64,000 nucleotides of DNA from Sphingobium lignivorans (GTDB taxonomy: Bacteria; Pseudomonadota; Alphaproteobacteria; Sphingomonadales; Sphingomonadaceae): the NCBI RefSeq assembly GCF_014203955.1, contig NZ_JACHKA010000001.1, positions 806,001-870,000 of the forward strand, read 5' to 3'. A model generated the notes under the pieces. It had not been told where the DNA came from and did not search any database. It was given only the letters and a program-made list of their open reading frames with translations. Shown here in pieces: positions 17,907-26,076 of this stretch. A program made the position numbers and the translations under genes. Within the stretch, counting starts at the first letter, position 1. The number at the start of each line of letters is the position of its first letter.

Positions 17907-18302
17907 TCAGCGCCGCAGCCGCCAGTTCGCGACATGGCCGGCAATGAGGAGCACGCTGCCGGTGACGGTCAGCCACAATTCCCCGCCTTCCCCGACATCG
18001 GGCAGCAGCGCCAGCGCGAGGAGCAGGAGGCCGACCCCGCCGGCCAGAGCGACATGGCCGCTGCCGTGGCGGCGATAGCCAAGCCAGAATGCCAGACCAG
18101 CGCTCGGCGCGAGCAGGGCCAGCGCGACGACATGGAAAGCCTCTGATTGCGCGAACAGCAGCATGGTGCCCGGCAGAAGGAGCAACAGGGCGGGCAGGGC
18201 GAGGCAGTGAAGCAGGCAGATCAGCGAGCCGGAAATGGCCGCACTTTCAATGACATTGATCCCGGCCCGGGAAGAGCCCGTTGAAGTCCGATTAAGCGCC
18301 AT
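17907..18302 (-). CDS. MerC-domain membrane protein
   Basis: A 131-residue protein with four predicted membrane helices and the MerC domain pattern, including the cysteine pair Cys29 and Cys33 in LICLLHCLALP. MerC of mer operons takes up Hg2+, but no merA, merT, merP or merR is nearby. Stand-alone MerC-domain proteins in alphaproteobacteria are often linked to Zur-type regulation, so a zinc-related role is as likely as mercury. A 19-bp dyad lies just upstream of the start. It is convergent with the ect operon end. Confidence 0.82.
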   Translation of the reverse strand: MALNRTSTGSSRAGINVIESAAISGSLICLLHCLALPALLLLLPGTMLLFAQSEAFHVVALALLAPSAGLAFWLGYRRHGSGHVALAGGVGLLLLALALLPDVGEGGELWLTVTGSVLLIAGHVANWRLRR

Positions 18303-18324
18303 GGCATCCAGATTCCCGTTAATG

Positions 18325-18343
18325 TATGATATAACGTATCATA
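18325..18343. promoter_or_regulatory. AT-rich dyad upstream of the MerC-domain gene (Fur/Zur-like)
   Basis: A perfect inverted repeat with 7-bp arms TATGATA and TATCATA around TAACG, 23-41 bases before the merC-like start codon. It is one of the most AT-rich sequences in the window. Dyads of this size and composition are typical of Fur-superfamily regulators such as Zur, but the exact regulator is an inference. Confidence 0.5.
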
Positions 18344-18442
18344 ATAGGTACGTGCTCATGAATGTTGAAGGGGGCCAGGCATGAATATTTGCGCCTCCTT
18401 TCTCTCGGCGGTGTCGGCTGTCGCTCCGTTGGCGGCTCCGGC

Positions 18443-18487
18443 GGGAAAAGCGCTTTCGTTTTCCCTTTACCCTTGGCCCTTTACCCT
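18443..18487. repeat. Short repeats in the leader of the KaiC-like gene
   Basis: Two kinds of repeat lie 50-95 bases before the kaiC-like start. GGGAAAA (18443-18449) and TTTTCCC (18459-18465) form a 7-bp stem. An 11-base direct repeat, CCCTTTACCCT, occurs at 18463-18473 and again at 18477-18487, one and a third helical turns apart. They could be regulator sites or an RNA element; no function is known. Confidence 0.4.
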
Positions 18488-18536
18488 CGGAGCGCAGGCT
18501 GTATCAGGAGACCAGCCTATTTAGGAGATTCCCCTG

Positions 18537-19967
18537 ATGCATGAGATACCCCGTCTTGCGAGCGGGATAAGCGGACTGGACAAGGTTCTGGCCGGCGGAT
18601 TCATCACCGGGGCCTCCTATATCATCCAGGGCCGGCCGGGCGCCGGGAAGACCATCCTCTCCAACCAGATTGCCTGCGCGCATGTCGCTGGCGGCGGGCG
18701 CGTCCTCTATGTCACGCTCCTTTCGGAAAGCCACGAGCGCCTGTTCCAGTCCCTGGACTCGCTGTCCTTCTTCGATCGCGGGAAGCTGGGCAGCGAGATC
18801 ATCTATGTGAGCGTCTTCCAGACGTTGAGGGACGAAGGCCTCGACGCGGTCGTGAAGCTGCTGCGCAAGGAGACGAAGCGGCAGGATGCCACGTTGCTCG
18901 TGTTCGACGGGCTGCTCAATGCGCGCGACCGGGCGGACACTGACTTCGACGTGAAGACCTTCGTTGCCGAAGTGCAGGGACAGGCGGCCTTCGTCGGATG
19001 CACGGTTCTCTTCCTCACGAGCTCGCGCGCGAATGAGGTCTGCCCCGAGCACACGATGGTGGACGGCGTGATCGAATTGACGGACACGCTGGCCGGCGCG
19101 CGCACGGTTCGCCAGCTTCAGGTCCGCAAGTCGCGGGGCAGCAAGGCGCTTGGCGGGCTGCACAAGTTCGAGATCACGGACGAGGGCATCACTGTGTTTC
19201 CCCGGATCGAGACGCTGGTCACGCCCGAGATCGTGGATGCGCCGGTGCGGGAGGGCTGTCTCACCACTGGCATCCCGAACCTGGATGCCCTGATCGGCGG
19301 CGGCTTCCCTGTGGGTTCGGTCACGCTGCTTGCAGGTCCCACGGGCAGCGGCAAGACAACCATCGGTCTGCATTTCCTCTCGCAATCGACCGAGGAGGAG
19401 CCGGGGCTTCATTTCGGCTTTTTCGAGACGCCCCAGCGGCTACGAGCCAAGGCAAGGGCGCTGGGCTTCGCTCTGGCGGAGGAAGGCGATCCTTCGCTGA
19501 CGGTGGAGTGGACTCCGCTTGCAGACAATATCCTGGACAAGCTCGCCCACCGCCTGATCGATCGGGTACGGGCGCAGGGCGTCCGGCGGCTTTTCATCGA
19601 CGGGCTGGGTGGGTTCGAGCGTGCCGCTGTGTATCGTCCGCGGCTGGTGGAGTTTTTTGCTTCGCTCATGGATCAGTTGAGGGCGGACGGGGTTACCACG
19701 TTAGCGACATGGGAAATCCGGCAACTCCTCGGCTCCGACGTGGAGGCGCCTGCGACCGATATCTCGGCCATTCTGGACAACATGATCCTATTACGTCGTT
19801 GGGAGGAAGATCATCGCAGTATCAGGTCTGTATCCGTTCAAAAGATGCGCGATCGGCCTTTTAACCCGGCGATCTGCGCGATTGACTTCACGGAGCAGGG
19901 ACTGGTTGTCGGCGGGCCACTGAGTGATCGCCGCGCGTCCTCTCCAGTTCCTCCGAACCAAGGCTGA
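18537..19967 (+). CDS. KaiC-like double RecA-domain ATPase
   Basis: A 476-residue protein with two KaiC/RecA domains in tandem. The first has Walker A GRPGAGKT (32-39) and Walker B LLVFDG (about 120-125); the second has Walker A GPTGSGKTT (267-275) and LFIDGLG. ATG 18537 follows GGAG at 18523-18526. Unlike cyanobacterial KaiC there is no kaiA or kaiB here; instead a CheY-like receiver follows after 31 bases. KaiC homologues paired with two-component proteins occur in many alphaproteobacteria and are linked to stress responses or signalling, not necessarily to clocks. The partner kinase is not in this window. Confidence 0.9.
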   Translation: MHEIPRLASGISGLDKVLAGGFITGASYIIQGRPGAGKTILSNQIACAHVAGGGRVLYVTLLSESHERLFQSLDSLSFFDRGKLGSEIIYVSVFQTLRDEGLDAVVKLLRKETKRQDATLLVFDGLLNARDRADTDFDVKTFVAEVQGQAAFVGCTVLFLTSSRANEVCPEHTMVDGVIELTDTLAGARTVRQLQVRKSRGSKALGGLHKFEITDEGITVFPRIETLVTPEIVDAPVREGCLTTGIPNLDALIGGGFPVGSVTLLAGPTGSGKTTIGLHFLSQSTEEEPGLHFGFFETPQRLRAKARALGFALAEEGDPSLTVEWTPLADNILDKLAHRLIDRVRAQGVRRLFIDGLGGFERAAVYRPRLVEFFASLMDQLRADGVTTLATWEIRQLLGSDVEAPATDISAILDNMILLRRWEEDHRSIRSVSVQKMRDRPFNPAICAIDFTEQGLVVGGPLSDRRASSPVPPNQG

Positions 19968-19998
19968 CGGTTATAATTGGGCCCGCGGGATTCTGAAC

Positions 19999-20370
19999 AT
20001 GGCGCTTGTCCTTGTAGTCGATGACGAATTTCTGCTGGCCACGATGCTTGCCGATATTCTGGAGGACGAGGGCTATGAAGTGGAGACCGCTTCGAATGGC
20101 CAGCTTGCGCTGGCGGCCGTCCGGCAGAGAAAGCCGGATCTGGTCATTACCGACTTCATGATGCCGACCATGACGGGCCTGGAATTTGCGGAAGCCGTGC
20201 GCGCCGACGAGGCCCTGTCCGACCTGCCGATCATTCTCGTAAGCGGAGCGCAAGGTGCCATCGCGCGCGAGCATCCGCAGCTCTTCCAGGCGGTGTTTGA
20301 CAAGCCTTACGCAAATCGCAACATCATTGAAGAGGTCGAGCGGCACGTCAAACCGACCCCGGCGGGATAG
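19999..20370 (+). CDS. Single-domain response regulator next to the KaiC-like ATPase
   Basis: A 123-residue CheY-like receiver with the acidic pair D8-D9, phospho-acceptor Asp52 (TDFMMP) and the conserved Lys in FDKPY. It has no output domain, so it must act by protein contact, most likely with the KaiC-like protein encoded just before it. ATG 19999 was chosen because the receiver fold begins there; an upstream GTG at 19924 would add a 25-residue non-conserved tail overlapping the kaiC-like gene. Confidence 0.9.
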   Translation: MALVLVVDDEFLLATMLADILEDEGYEVETASNGQLALAAVRQRKPDLVITDFMMPTMTGLEFAEAVRADEALSDLPIILVSGAQGAIAREHPQLFQAVFDKPYANRNIIEEVERHVKPTPAG

Positions 20371-20510
20371 CAGCGCCGCCACCGCTTGAGAGCGGGGCCG
20401 ATCGGCCGCTACATTTTCAGACGCCCCGCAACCGGTCCGCTTCCTGCCTGCTCAGGGCAGAAGTTCGCGGTGCCCCGCCGCATCGCTGGCCCTTTAAGCG
20501 GGCAGAATCT

Positions 20511-20522
20511 GCAATCGATTGT
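20511..20522. promoter_or_regulatory. LacI-type operator 1, upstream of the hydrolase pair
   Basis: GCAATCGATTGT contains a perfect 10-bp palindrome CAATCGATTG. It is one base from the perfect 12-bp site at 27547-27558 and lies 60 bases before the first hydrolase start. The central C-G step flanked by mirrored AT bases is the usual shape of a LacI-family operator. Confidence 0.65.
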
Positions 20523-20581
20523 AGACAAGAGCGCGTCTCCATGGAAAGCGGGGAACGGATCGGAAAGCCAAGAGGGCGGAC

Positions 20582-21598
20582 ATGACGGGAGCGGATTTGG
20601 ACGGGCCGGGTATCGACCGCAGGCGAGTCATGGCGGGCTCGCTTGCCGCGCTGGCCAGCATAGTGGCACTCGCGGAGCCGGCCCGGGCTGCTCCTGCCTC
20701 CGCGAGGCCGAATCCCGCTCGTCCGATTCCGGCGCAATGGAATGCCGCGCCGACCATGCAGCTTTGGCCGGATGGTCCGCCCACAGGCGGCTTCGCTCCC
20801 ATTCCGCTGCCGATACCCGAGGCACCGCCGGTCTTCCTTCACAATGTCGCCGAGCCTTATCTGAAAGTGTTCCGGCCGGCGCGTTCGAATGGCCGCGCGG
20901 TTCTGGCCATGCCGGGCGGCGCCTATATCTTCGTCTCGATTGACAATGAGGGTGCGGAACTTGCCCAAGCCCTGACGGCGCGCGGTTATACCGTGTTCGT
21001 GCTGGTTTATCGTCTGCCTGGCGAGGGCTGGGCGGGTCGCGCCGACGTGCCGTTGCAGGATGCCCAGCGCGCCATGCGGCTGATCCGCGCCAGCGCCCGG
21101 GACCATGACTATGATCCGGCCCGGATTGCGGCGATCGGCTTCTCCGCCGGCGGGCATCTAGCCGCTTCGCTCGCCACCGATTTCGCGGAGCCATTGTTTG
21201 CACCGCGCGATGCGCTGGACCGGCTCGATGCCCGCCCGTTCGTGACCGGCCTCATCTATCCGGTCATCAGCATGAGCGCGCCGATCACGCATGCCGATTC
21301 GGCGCTGCGGCTGCTGGGGCCAAAGCCCGGCGACGCGCTGGTCGCCCGCCGCTCGCCCGCCGCGCATGTCGGCCCGGATACGCCGCCCACCTTCATCATG
21401 CATGCGCTCGATGATCCGGCCGTGCCCCCGGAAAACAGCTTCGAGATGCTGCAGGCCCTGCGCGTGGCGCAGCGGCCTGTCGAGGCGCATTTCTTCGAGG
21501 AAGGCGGCCATGGTTTCGGTCTCGGCGATCCGGCCTTGCCGGCGCATGGCTGGCTGGACCTGTGGACGGCTTTTGTGGACCGGCATGCGGCCGCCTGA
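20582..21598 (+). CDS. Exported alpha/beta hydrolase 1 (BD-FAE/acetyl-esterase-like)
   Basis: A 338-residue alpha/beta hydrolase. A twin-arginine-like signal (DRRRVMAGSLAALA, residues 12-25) and an AxA site near residue 36 predict export. The oxyanion segment MPGGAYIF, nucleophile Ser188 in GFSAGGH, Asp277/278 and His310 form a complete catalytic set. Enzymes with this pattern (xylan-esterase-like) remove acetyl or other acyl groups from sugars. It is the first gene of a two-hydrolase operon preceded by LacI-type operator 1, which places it in the sugar locus regulon. Substrate is inferred. Confidence 0.87.
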   Translation: MTGADLDGPGIDRRRVMAGSLAALASIVALAEPARAAPASARPNPARPIPAQWNAAPTMQLWPDGPPTGGFAPIPLPIPEAPPVFLHNVAEPYLKVFRPARSNGRAVLAMPGGAYIFVSIDNEGAELAQALTARGYTVFVLVYRLPGEGWAGRADVPLQDAQRAMRLIRASARDHDYDPARIAAIGFSAGGHLAASLATDFAEPLFAPRDALDRLDARPFVTGLIYPVISMSAPITHADSALRLLGPKPGDALVARRSPAAHVGPDTPPTFIMHALDDPAVPPENSFEMLQALRVAQRPVEAHFFEEGGHGFGLGDPALPAHGWLDLWTAFVDRHAAA

Positions 21599-21626
21599 GC
21601 GAGCCGGAATTGGGAGTGCGAGTGAG

Positions 21627-22676
21627 ATGAGAAACATGAACAGGCGCGATCTCGGCCGGCTGGGCGCGGCCGCTTTGGTCACCATGATGGCCGGACGCAT
21701 GGGCCAGGCAGCCCAATTGCCCTCCGACGATCCGCTCGCCTATCTCGACCCCGAACTTTTGCCGGCGGCGCGAGAAGTCATTGCACAGAATGAGGGGCTG
21801 ACGTGGACGAAGGAGGCGCTCGCGCGGATCCGGGCCGGGACGCCGCCAGCGCCGCCGCACCTGCCCGACGTGCCGGTACAGCAGCTTCGCCTGCCCGTGG
21901 GGCCGGGCCAGCCCGACGTGCCCGTCTTCATCATCAATGCCCGGCCGGGGACGCGCCGCCCGGGCATCCTGCACATGCATGGCGGCGGCTACATCCTCGG
22001 CAGCGCCGGGCTCGAAGTGGCCTATGAGCAGGCGCTGGCGCGCGAGCTGGATTGCGTGATCGTCACGGTGGATTACCGGCTGGCGCCGGAAACGACCTAT
22101 CTCGGCTCGGTCGAGGACAATTACGCCGCGCTGCGATGGATGTACCATGAGGCCGCGAGGCTGGGGCTGGACCCTGCGCGGATCGTCGCCATGGGCGAGA
22201 GCGCCGGCGGTGGTCATGCGGCGCGCCTTGCCATCACCGCGCGTGACCGGGGCGAGGTGCCGCTGGCAGGGCAGATGCTCATCTATCCGATGCTGGACGA
22301 TCGCACGGGGAGCAGCGTCCACCTGCCGCCCTTCATTGGCGCGTTCGGCTGGACCGGGCAGGCCAATCGCTTCGGCTGGACGAGTTTCCTCGGCATGGAG
22401 CCGGGCGGACCGGACGTGCCGGCAGCCGGCGTGCCCGCACGAGTCACCGATCTGTCCGACCTGCCGCCTGCGTTCGTCGCGGTGGGCGGCGTCGACCTCT
22501 TCGTGCGGGAGGACATCGACTATGCACGTCGCCTGACGGAGGCCGGCGTGCCGACCGACCTGCTGGTCGTGCCCGGTGCGTTCCATGCCTTCGATCGCGT
22601 GGCGCCGGAGGCCAAGGTCTCGCAGCGCTTCACGGCCTGGAAGATGGACGCCCTGCGCCGGGCTTTCGGCGCCTGA
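21627..22676 (+). CDS. Exported alpha/beta hydrolase 2 (HSL family)
   Basis: A 349-residue esterase of the hormone-sensitive-lipase family with the oxyanion motif HGGG (118-121), nucleophile Ser192 in GESAGGG, and likely Asp290 and His320. The N-terminus MRNMNRRDLGRLGAAALVTMMA is a Tat-like signal. It starts 28 bases after the first hydrolase and is probably co-transcribed from the operator-controlled promoter. Family members hydrolyse short acyl esters, including acylated small molecules. The following ROK kinase gene converges with it. Confidence 0.88.
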   Translation: MRNMNRRDLGRLGAAALVTMMAGRMGQAAQLPSDDPLAYLDPELLPAAREVIAQNEGLTWTKEALARIRAGTPPAPPHLPDVPVQQLRLPVGPGQPDVPVFIINARPGTRRPGILHMHGGGYILGSAGLEVAYEQALARELDCVIVTVDYRLAPETTYLGSVEDNYAALRWMYHEAARLGLDPARIVAMGESAGGGHAARLAITARDRGEVPLAGQMLIYPMLDDRTGSSVHLPPFIGAFGWTGQANRFGWTSFLGMEPGGPDVPAAGVPARVTDLSDLPPAFVAVGGVDLFVREDIDYARRLTEAGVPTDLLVVPGAFHAFDRVAPEAKVSQRFTAWKMDALRRAFGA

Positions 22677-22709
22677 GCGGTGGGTCGGCCGGGGCGTGGC
22701 TTGGCTCGA

Positions 22710-23639
22710 TTATCCCGCAGCCGAGGGCGCCCCGCGCTCATCTAAGCAGGCTGCCTGCGCGAGCGCGATGCAGCCCAGGGGGCCGGCCTGATCGCCCAGA
22801 TGCGCGGGGCCGATCATGGCCGTGGCCGACCGGGTATCGAACGCCGGCAGATAGCCCTGCAGCAGATCGAGCGCCCGCGCCCGGATCCGCGGGAACAGAA
22901 AGCCCCGGCGGACCGCGACGCCGCCGCCGAACAGGATCGCCTGCGCTGCGGTGGTCAACAGCAGCATGGCGGAAATCTCGGCCAGATCGGAGGCGACATG
23001 CTCCCAGAGCGCATCGTCGTCGTCCACCGTCTCCATCGGACGGCCGAAGCGGGCGGCCAGAGCAGGGCCGGATACGAGGCCTTCCACGCAATCGCCATGG
23101 AAAGGGCAGGTGCCCGCGAAACGATCCCCCGCTGCGCGTCGCGCGCGAACATGGCCGATCTCGGGATGCAGGGCGCCATGGACCGGCCGCCCGCCAATCA
23201 GCAGGCCGCCACCCACGCCGGTGCCGATGGTGATGTAGCAGAGGCTGTCGAGCTCGGCGCCGCCGCCCCAGCGATATTCCGCCAGCGCCGCGCCATTGAC
23301 GTCGGTGTCGATCGCCCATGGGCAATCGATGCCCCGCGTCAGCCCGCCAGCGACATCGGCATGTGTCCACCCATGCTTGGGGGTCGGGAGCATATGGCCG
23401 AAATCCGGTGCTGTCCGGTCAAGGCGGATCGGGCCGAAGGACGCGATGCCGATGCCATCCAGCGGCGCCTCGGCATGCCAGGCGATCAGTTGGCCATGGG
23501 CGCGGGCCAGCGTTTCGGCGGGCGTGGTCGTCGGGATGGTCTCGCGCGCGATGATCGCGTCGCCATGGGCAAGCACGGCGATCGTCTTGGTGCCGCCGAG
23601 TTCGACACCGCCAAAACGGCCTCCGTCACGCCGGGTCAT
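22710..23639 (-). CDS. ROK-family fructokinase
   Basis: A 309-residue sugar kinase of the ROK family: ATP-binding GGVELGGTK near the N-terminus, a GTGVGGG loop, and the zinc/His motif region EIGHVR...CPFHGDCVEGLVSGPA that is typical of ROK fructokinases (ScrK/Mak type). It phosphorylates fructose released from sucrose or fructans to fructose-6-phosphate in the cytoplasm. Its ATG 23639 overlaps the stop of the GH68 gene (ATGA), which supports fructose as substrate. It is the last gene of the minus-strand operon. Confidence 0.9.
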   Translation of the reverse strand: MTRRDGGRFGGVELGGTKTIAVLAHGDAIIARETIPTTTPAETLARAHGQLIAWHAEAPLDGIGIASFGPIRLDRTAPDFGHMLPTPKHGWTHADVAGGLTRGIDCPWAIDTDVNGAALAEYRWGGGAELDSLCYITIGTGVGGGLLIGGRPVHGALHPEIGHVRARRAAGDRFAGTCPFHGDCVEGLVSGPALAARFGRPMETVDDDDALWEHVASDLAEISAMLLLTTAAQAILFGGGVAVRRGFLFPRIRARALDLLQGYLPAFDTRSATAMIGPAHLGDQAGPLGCIALAQAACLDERGAPSAAG

Positions 23640-24775
23640 GGCGCTGCCCGCAGGCGGGCCCGCTCGCCATCGAGTGCGAGCGCGAGGAAGGGCGCGAAGG
23701 TGCCCCCGAAGCGCCGGGTGTCGGCATGATCGGCGCCATGCCCCCAATCATCCACGAAGCTGGTGACGCGCAGATCGGGCAGCACGAGCCAGCTATAGGC
23801 CTGTCGCGGCGCTTCCGGGGGATTGGCAATCACGAGGCCGGTGCCGTTGAGGGGCCGCCACTCGCCCTCCAGCCGGTCCGAGACCATGCCGTAGAGGCCG
23901 GTGGGGCCGACCGGCCCGGCCGGATCGAACACATGCGACTGGGTGGACCAGAAGAGATAATAGAGGCCGGCATGGTGGATGACATGCGGGCGTTCAAGCT
24001 CATTGTTAAGGCCGTCCGCGCTGATCACCGGGGGCACGATTCGCCACGGGTCATCGGGGCCTCCCGCGCCGCGCGCCGCGCCGATCACGCCGTTGAAAGC
24101 GGATGCCGAGCCAGCCCGCGAACCGGTGAAGAAAAGCCAGGCCTCGCCCGTCGCGGGATCCCGAAAGAAGCCGGGGTCGCGGAATGCCTTGATGGTGCCG
24201 ATGCCGCCGCCGCCGCTCAGCGGGTCCATGTAGAGGCGCTCGTCCAGCGCCACGCTTTCGCGCAGGTCACGCCAGTCGGTCAGACGTGGAGCGTCGGCAT
24301 TCTCGGCGAGCCTTGCCCTTGCCTGGAACAGGCGTTGCCCGAAGGTCGGTTGCGCCTCGCCGCGCGTGCCGGCGGCCGTGAAATAGAGCGTCAGTCCGCC
24401 ACCATCGGCATCCATGATCGCCGAGCCGGACCATTCCCGGCTGCCCGGCGCAAAGCCTTCCGGCATGGCCGGTCCGAGGCTGCGCCAGCCGGATGCCTGC
24501 CGCAGGAGAAGATGGATCCGCGCATGAGCATGCCTGTCGTCGGGATTTTCGAACCAGGGCGCGCCCAGCGCCATCCACAAGCTGGCGCCATCCGCGAAGC
24601 GATGGATGGACCCATCGTCGTTCTGGACGGGCCAGGCATCCCACAAGCCAAGCTCCGGCAGCGCGTCCGCGAGATCGGCTGCTCCGATCAGGGGCGCGGC
24701 AAAAGACGCGAGGGGGCCAATAGCCGCGACATGATCGGCGCTCCAGAGAGTGCCGGCCGTTTGACCGGAAGGCAT
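23636..24775 (-). CDS. GH68 family enzyme (levansucrase/beta-fructofuranosidase)
   Basis: About 379 residues with the five-bladed propeller signatures of glycoside hydrolase family 68. Nucleophile Asp46 is in LWDAWP, the transition-state stabiliser Asp200 in FRDP, and acid/base Glu261 in NELERPH; EWSGSA is also conserved. GH68 enzymes split sucrose and either build levan or release fructose. No signal peptide is visible, as in Zymomonas GH68 enzymes, so location is uncertain. The start is not firm: ATG 24775 is the first plausible codon, without a clear ribosome site. An upstream ATG at 24952 lies beyond the operator and is unlikely. Translationally coupled to the fructokinase. Confidence 0.92.
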   Translation of the reverse strand: MPSGQTAGTLWSADHVAAIGPLASFAAPLIGAADLADALPELGLWDAWPVQNDDGSIHRFADGASLWMALGAPWFENPDDRHAHARIHLLLRQASGWRSLGPAMPEGFAPGSREWSGSAIMDADGGGLTLYFTAAGTRGEAQPTFGQRLFQARARLAENADAPRLTDWRDLRESVALDERLYMDPLSGGGGIGTIKAFRDPGFFRDPATGEAWLFFTGSRAGSASAFNGVIGAARGAGGPDDPWRIVPPVISADGLNNELERPHVIHHAGLYYLFWSTQSHVFDPAGPVGPTGLYGMVSDRLEGEWRPLNGTGLVIANPPEAPRQAYSWLVLPDLRVTSFVDDWGHGADHADTRRFGGTFAPFLALALDGERARLRAAP

Positions 24776-24933
24776 GGCGGACGTGTCAGGCAAGATCGAT
24801 ACCCCTGTCGGAGAGCGAGGAAAGGCGGGCCGGCAAGGGCAGGGCGGCGCCGGAAGACGGCGTGCCGCTTCCGCAAGCCTTTCGGCATTCCGGGCTCCCC
24901 TGCATCGATCCGAGGGGTTGATACACGGACAGC

Positions 24934-24945
24934 GAAATCGATTGC
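24934..24945. promoter_or_regulatory. LacI-type operator 2, upstream of the GH68-fructokinase operon
   Basis: GAAATCGATTGC differs by one base from the perfect palindromic site at 27547-27558. It lies between the LacI regulator gene and the GH68 gene, upstream of the latter on the minus strand. Confidence 0.6.
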
Positions 24946-25009
24946 AAAGCAAATTTTGCGCGCATGTAGTGGGTCTTGCGGATGCAATGCCGGACGTCGC
25001 CGTGAGCGC

Positions 25010-26030
25010 TCAGCTCGTCCCGCGGACGACCAGTTCGGGGTTGAGGACGATCGAGCCGGTCTGCTTGCCGTCGATGCGGCGGAACAGGCAATCGATCATC
25101 TGCCCCGCGCCGGTCTGGATATCCTGCCGGATGGTGGTGAGCGGCGGGACGGTGCTGCGGGCAATCGGCAGATCGTCGAAGCCGACGACCCGCACGTCGC
25201 CGGGCACCGACGTGCCGCGCGACGCGAGGATCTGGATGGCGGTCTGCGCGATCATGTCGGAGGCTGCGAAAATGCCGTCCGGCATGCGCTCGACGCTGTC
25301 CAGATAAGCCGCGATATCGCCGGCGCTCAATTCGCTGGCGAGGTGGATGGTGACTTCCGCCAGCTCGACCGGCGCGCCGGCCCGCGCGCACCGCTGCCTT
25401 GGCGCCCTCGAGGCGCTGCGCGATCTCAATCGCCTGCGTGTTGCCCAGAAAGACGATGTTACGGCTGCCCCTCGCGATGAGATGCTCCGTCGCCATGCGG
25501 CCGCCCAGGAAATTGTCCGTCCCGACGGAGCAATGCACCTGGCCCCGCGTGAAGGCGCCCCAGGCGACCATCGGCAGATAAGTGCGGGCAGCTGCATCGA
25601 GCACGGCCGACTGGTCGGACTGCCCGATGATGATGAAGCCATCGACCCGCGCCTTGGCGATCATGGTTTCCAGCCAGTTCGGCTTGTCCGGGATCACGCG
25701 GGACAGAACCAGGTCGAAATCGCGCTCGGTCAGTTCGTCGGCGAGGCAACCGATCATCGTCATGAAGAACGGGTCGGAGATATGCTGCGCGCGCTCGTGG
25801 CCGAGCGGGATCACGACACCGATCGCGCCGCTGCGCCGGGTCCGCAGATTGCGCGCCAGCGCGCTGGGCTGGAAACCGTGCTGCTGCGCCAGCTTGCGGA
25901 TGCGTTCGGCCGTCTCGTTGCTGACGACGGTCTTGGCCGCCAGCGCCCGCGACACGGTGGCGGCGGATACGCCGGCCAGTTCCGCCAGATCGTAGATCGT
26001 CCGGATCTGTTTTGGCTTCACCGCTGTCAC
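25010..26030 (-). pseudogene. LacI-family regulator of the sugar locus, broken by a +1 frameshift
   Basis: The start ATG 26030 gives a LacI helix-turn-helix (IYDLAELAGVSAATVSRALA, residues 12-31), hinge helix and the first sugar-binding lobe up to EGAKAAVRA. The second lobe (GAPVELAEVTIHL to the C-terminus ELVVRGTS, stop at 25010) is in another frame. Removing one base of the CCC at 25381-25383 (a G on the coding strand) gives KAAVRAAGAPVEL and a 339-residue protein, the normal LacI length. If the shift is real the regulator would lose ligand binding and dimerisation. Located directly after the MFS permease gene; four LacI-type operators occur around it. Confidence 0.9.
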
Positions 26031-26076
26031 GCCCTTTCCTGTTCCGGCAACCTGAATAGAAGATCGCGTTTCGATT

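Noticed and set aside
17907-18302. Mercury resistance operon
   Set aside because: Only a MerC-domain gene is present; merR, merT, merP and merA are not in the neighbourhood.
24776-24952. Upstream start ATG 24952 for the GH68 gene
   Set aside because: It would put the start codon upstream of the LacI-type operator and add an Arg/Pro-rich stretch not found in GH68 enzymes.
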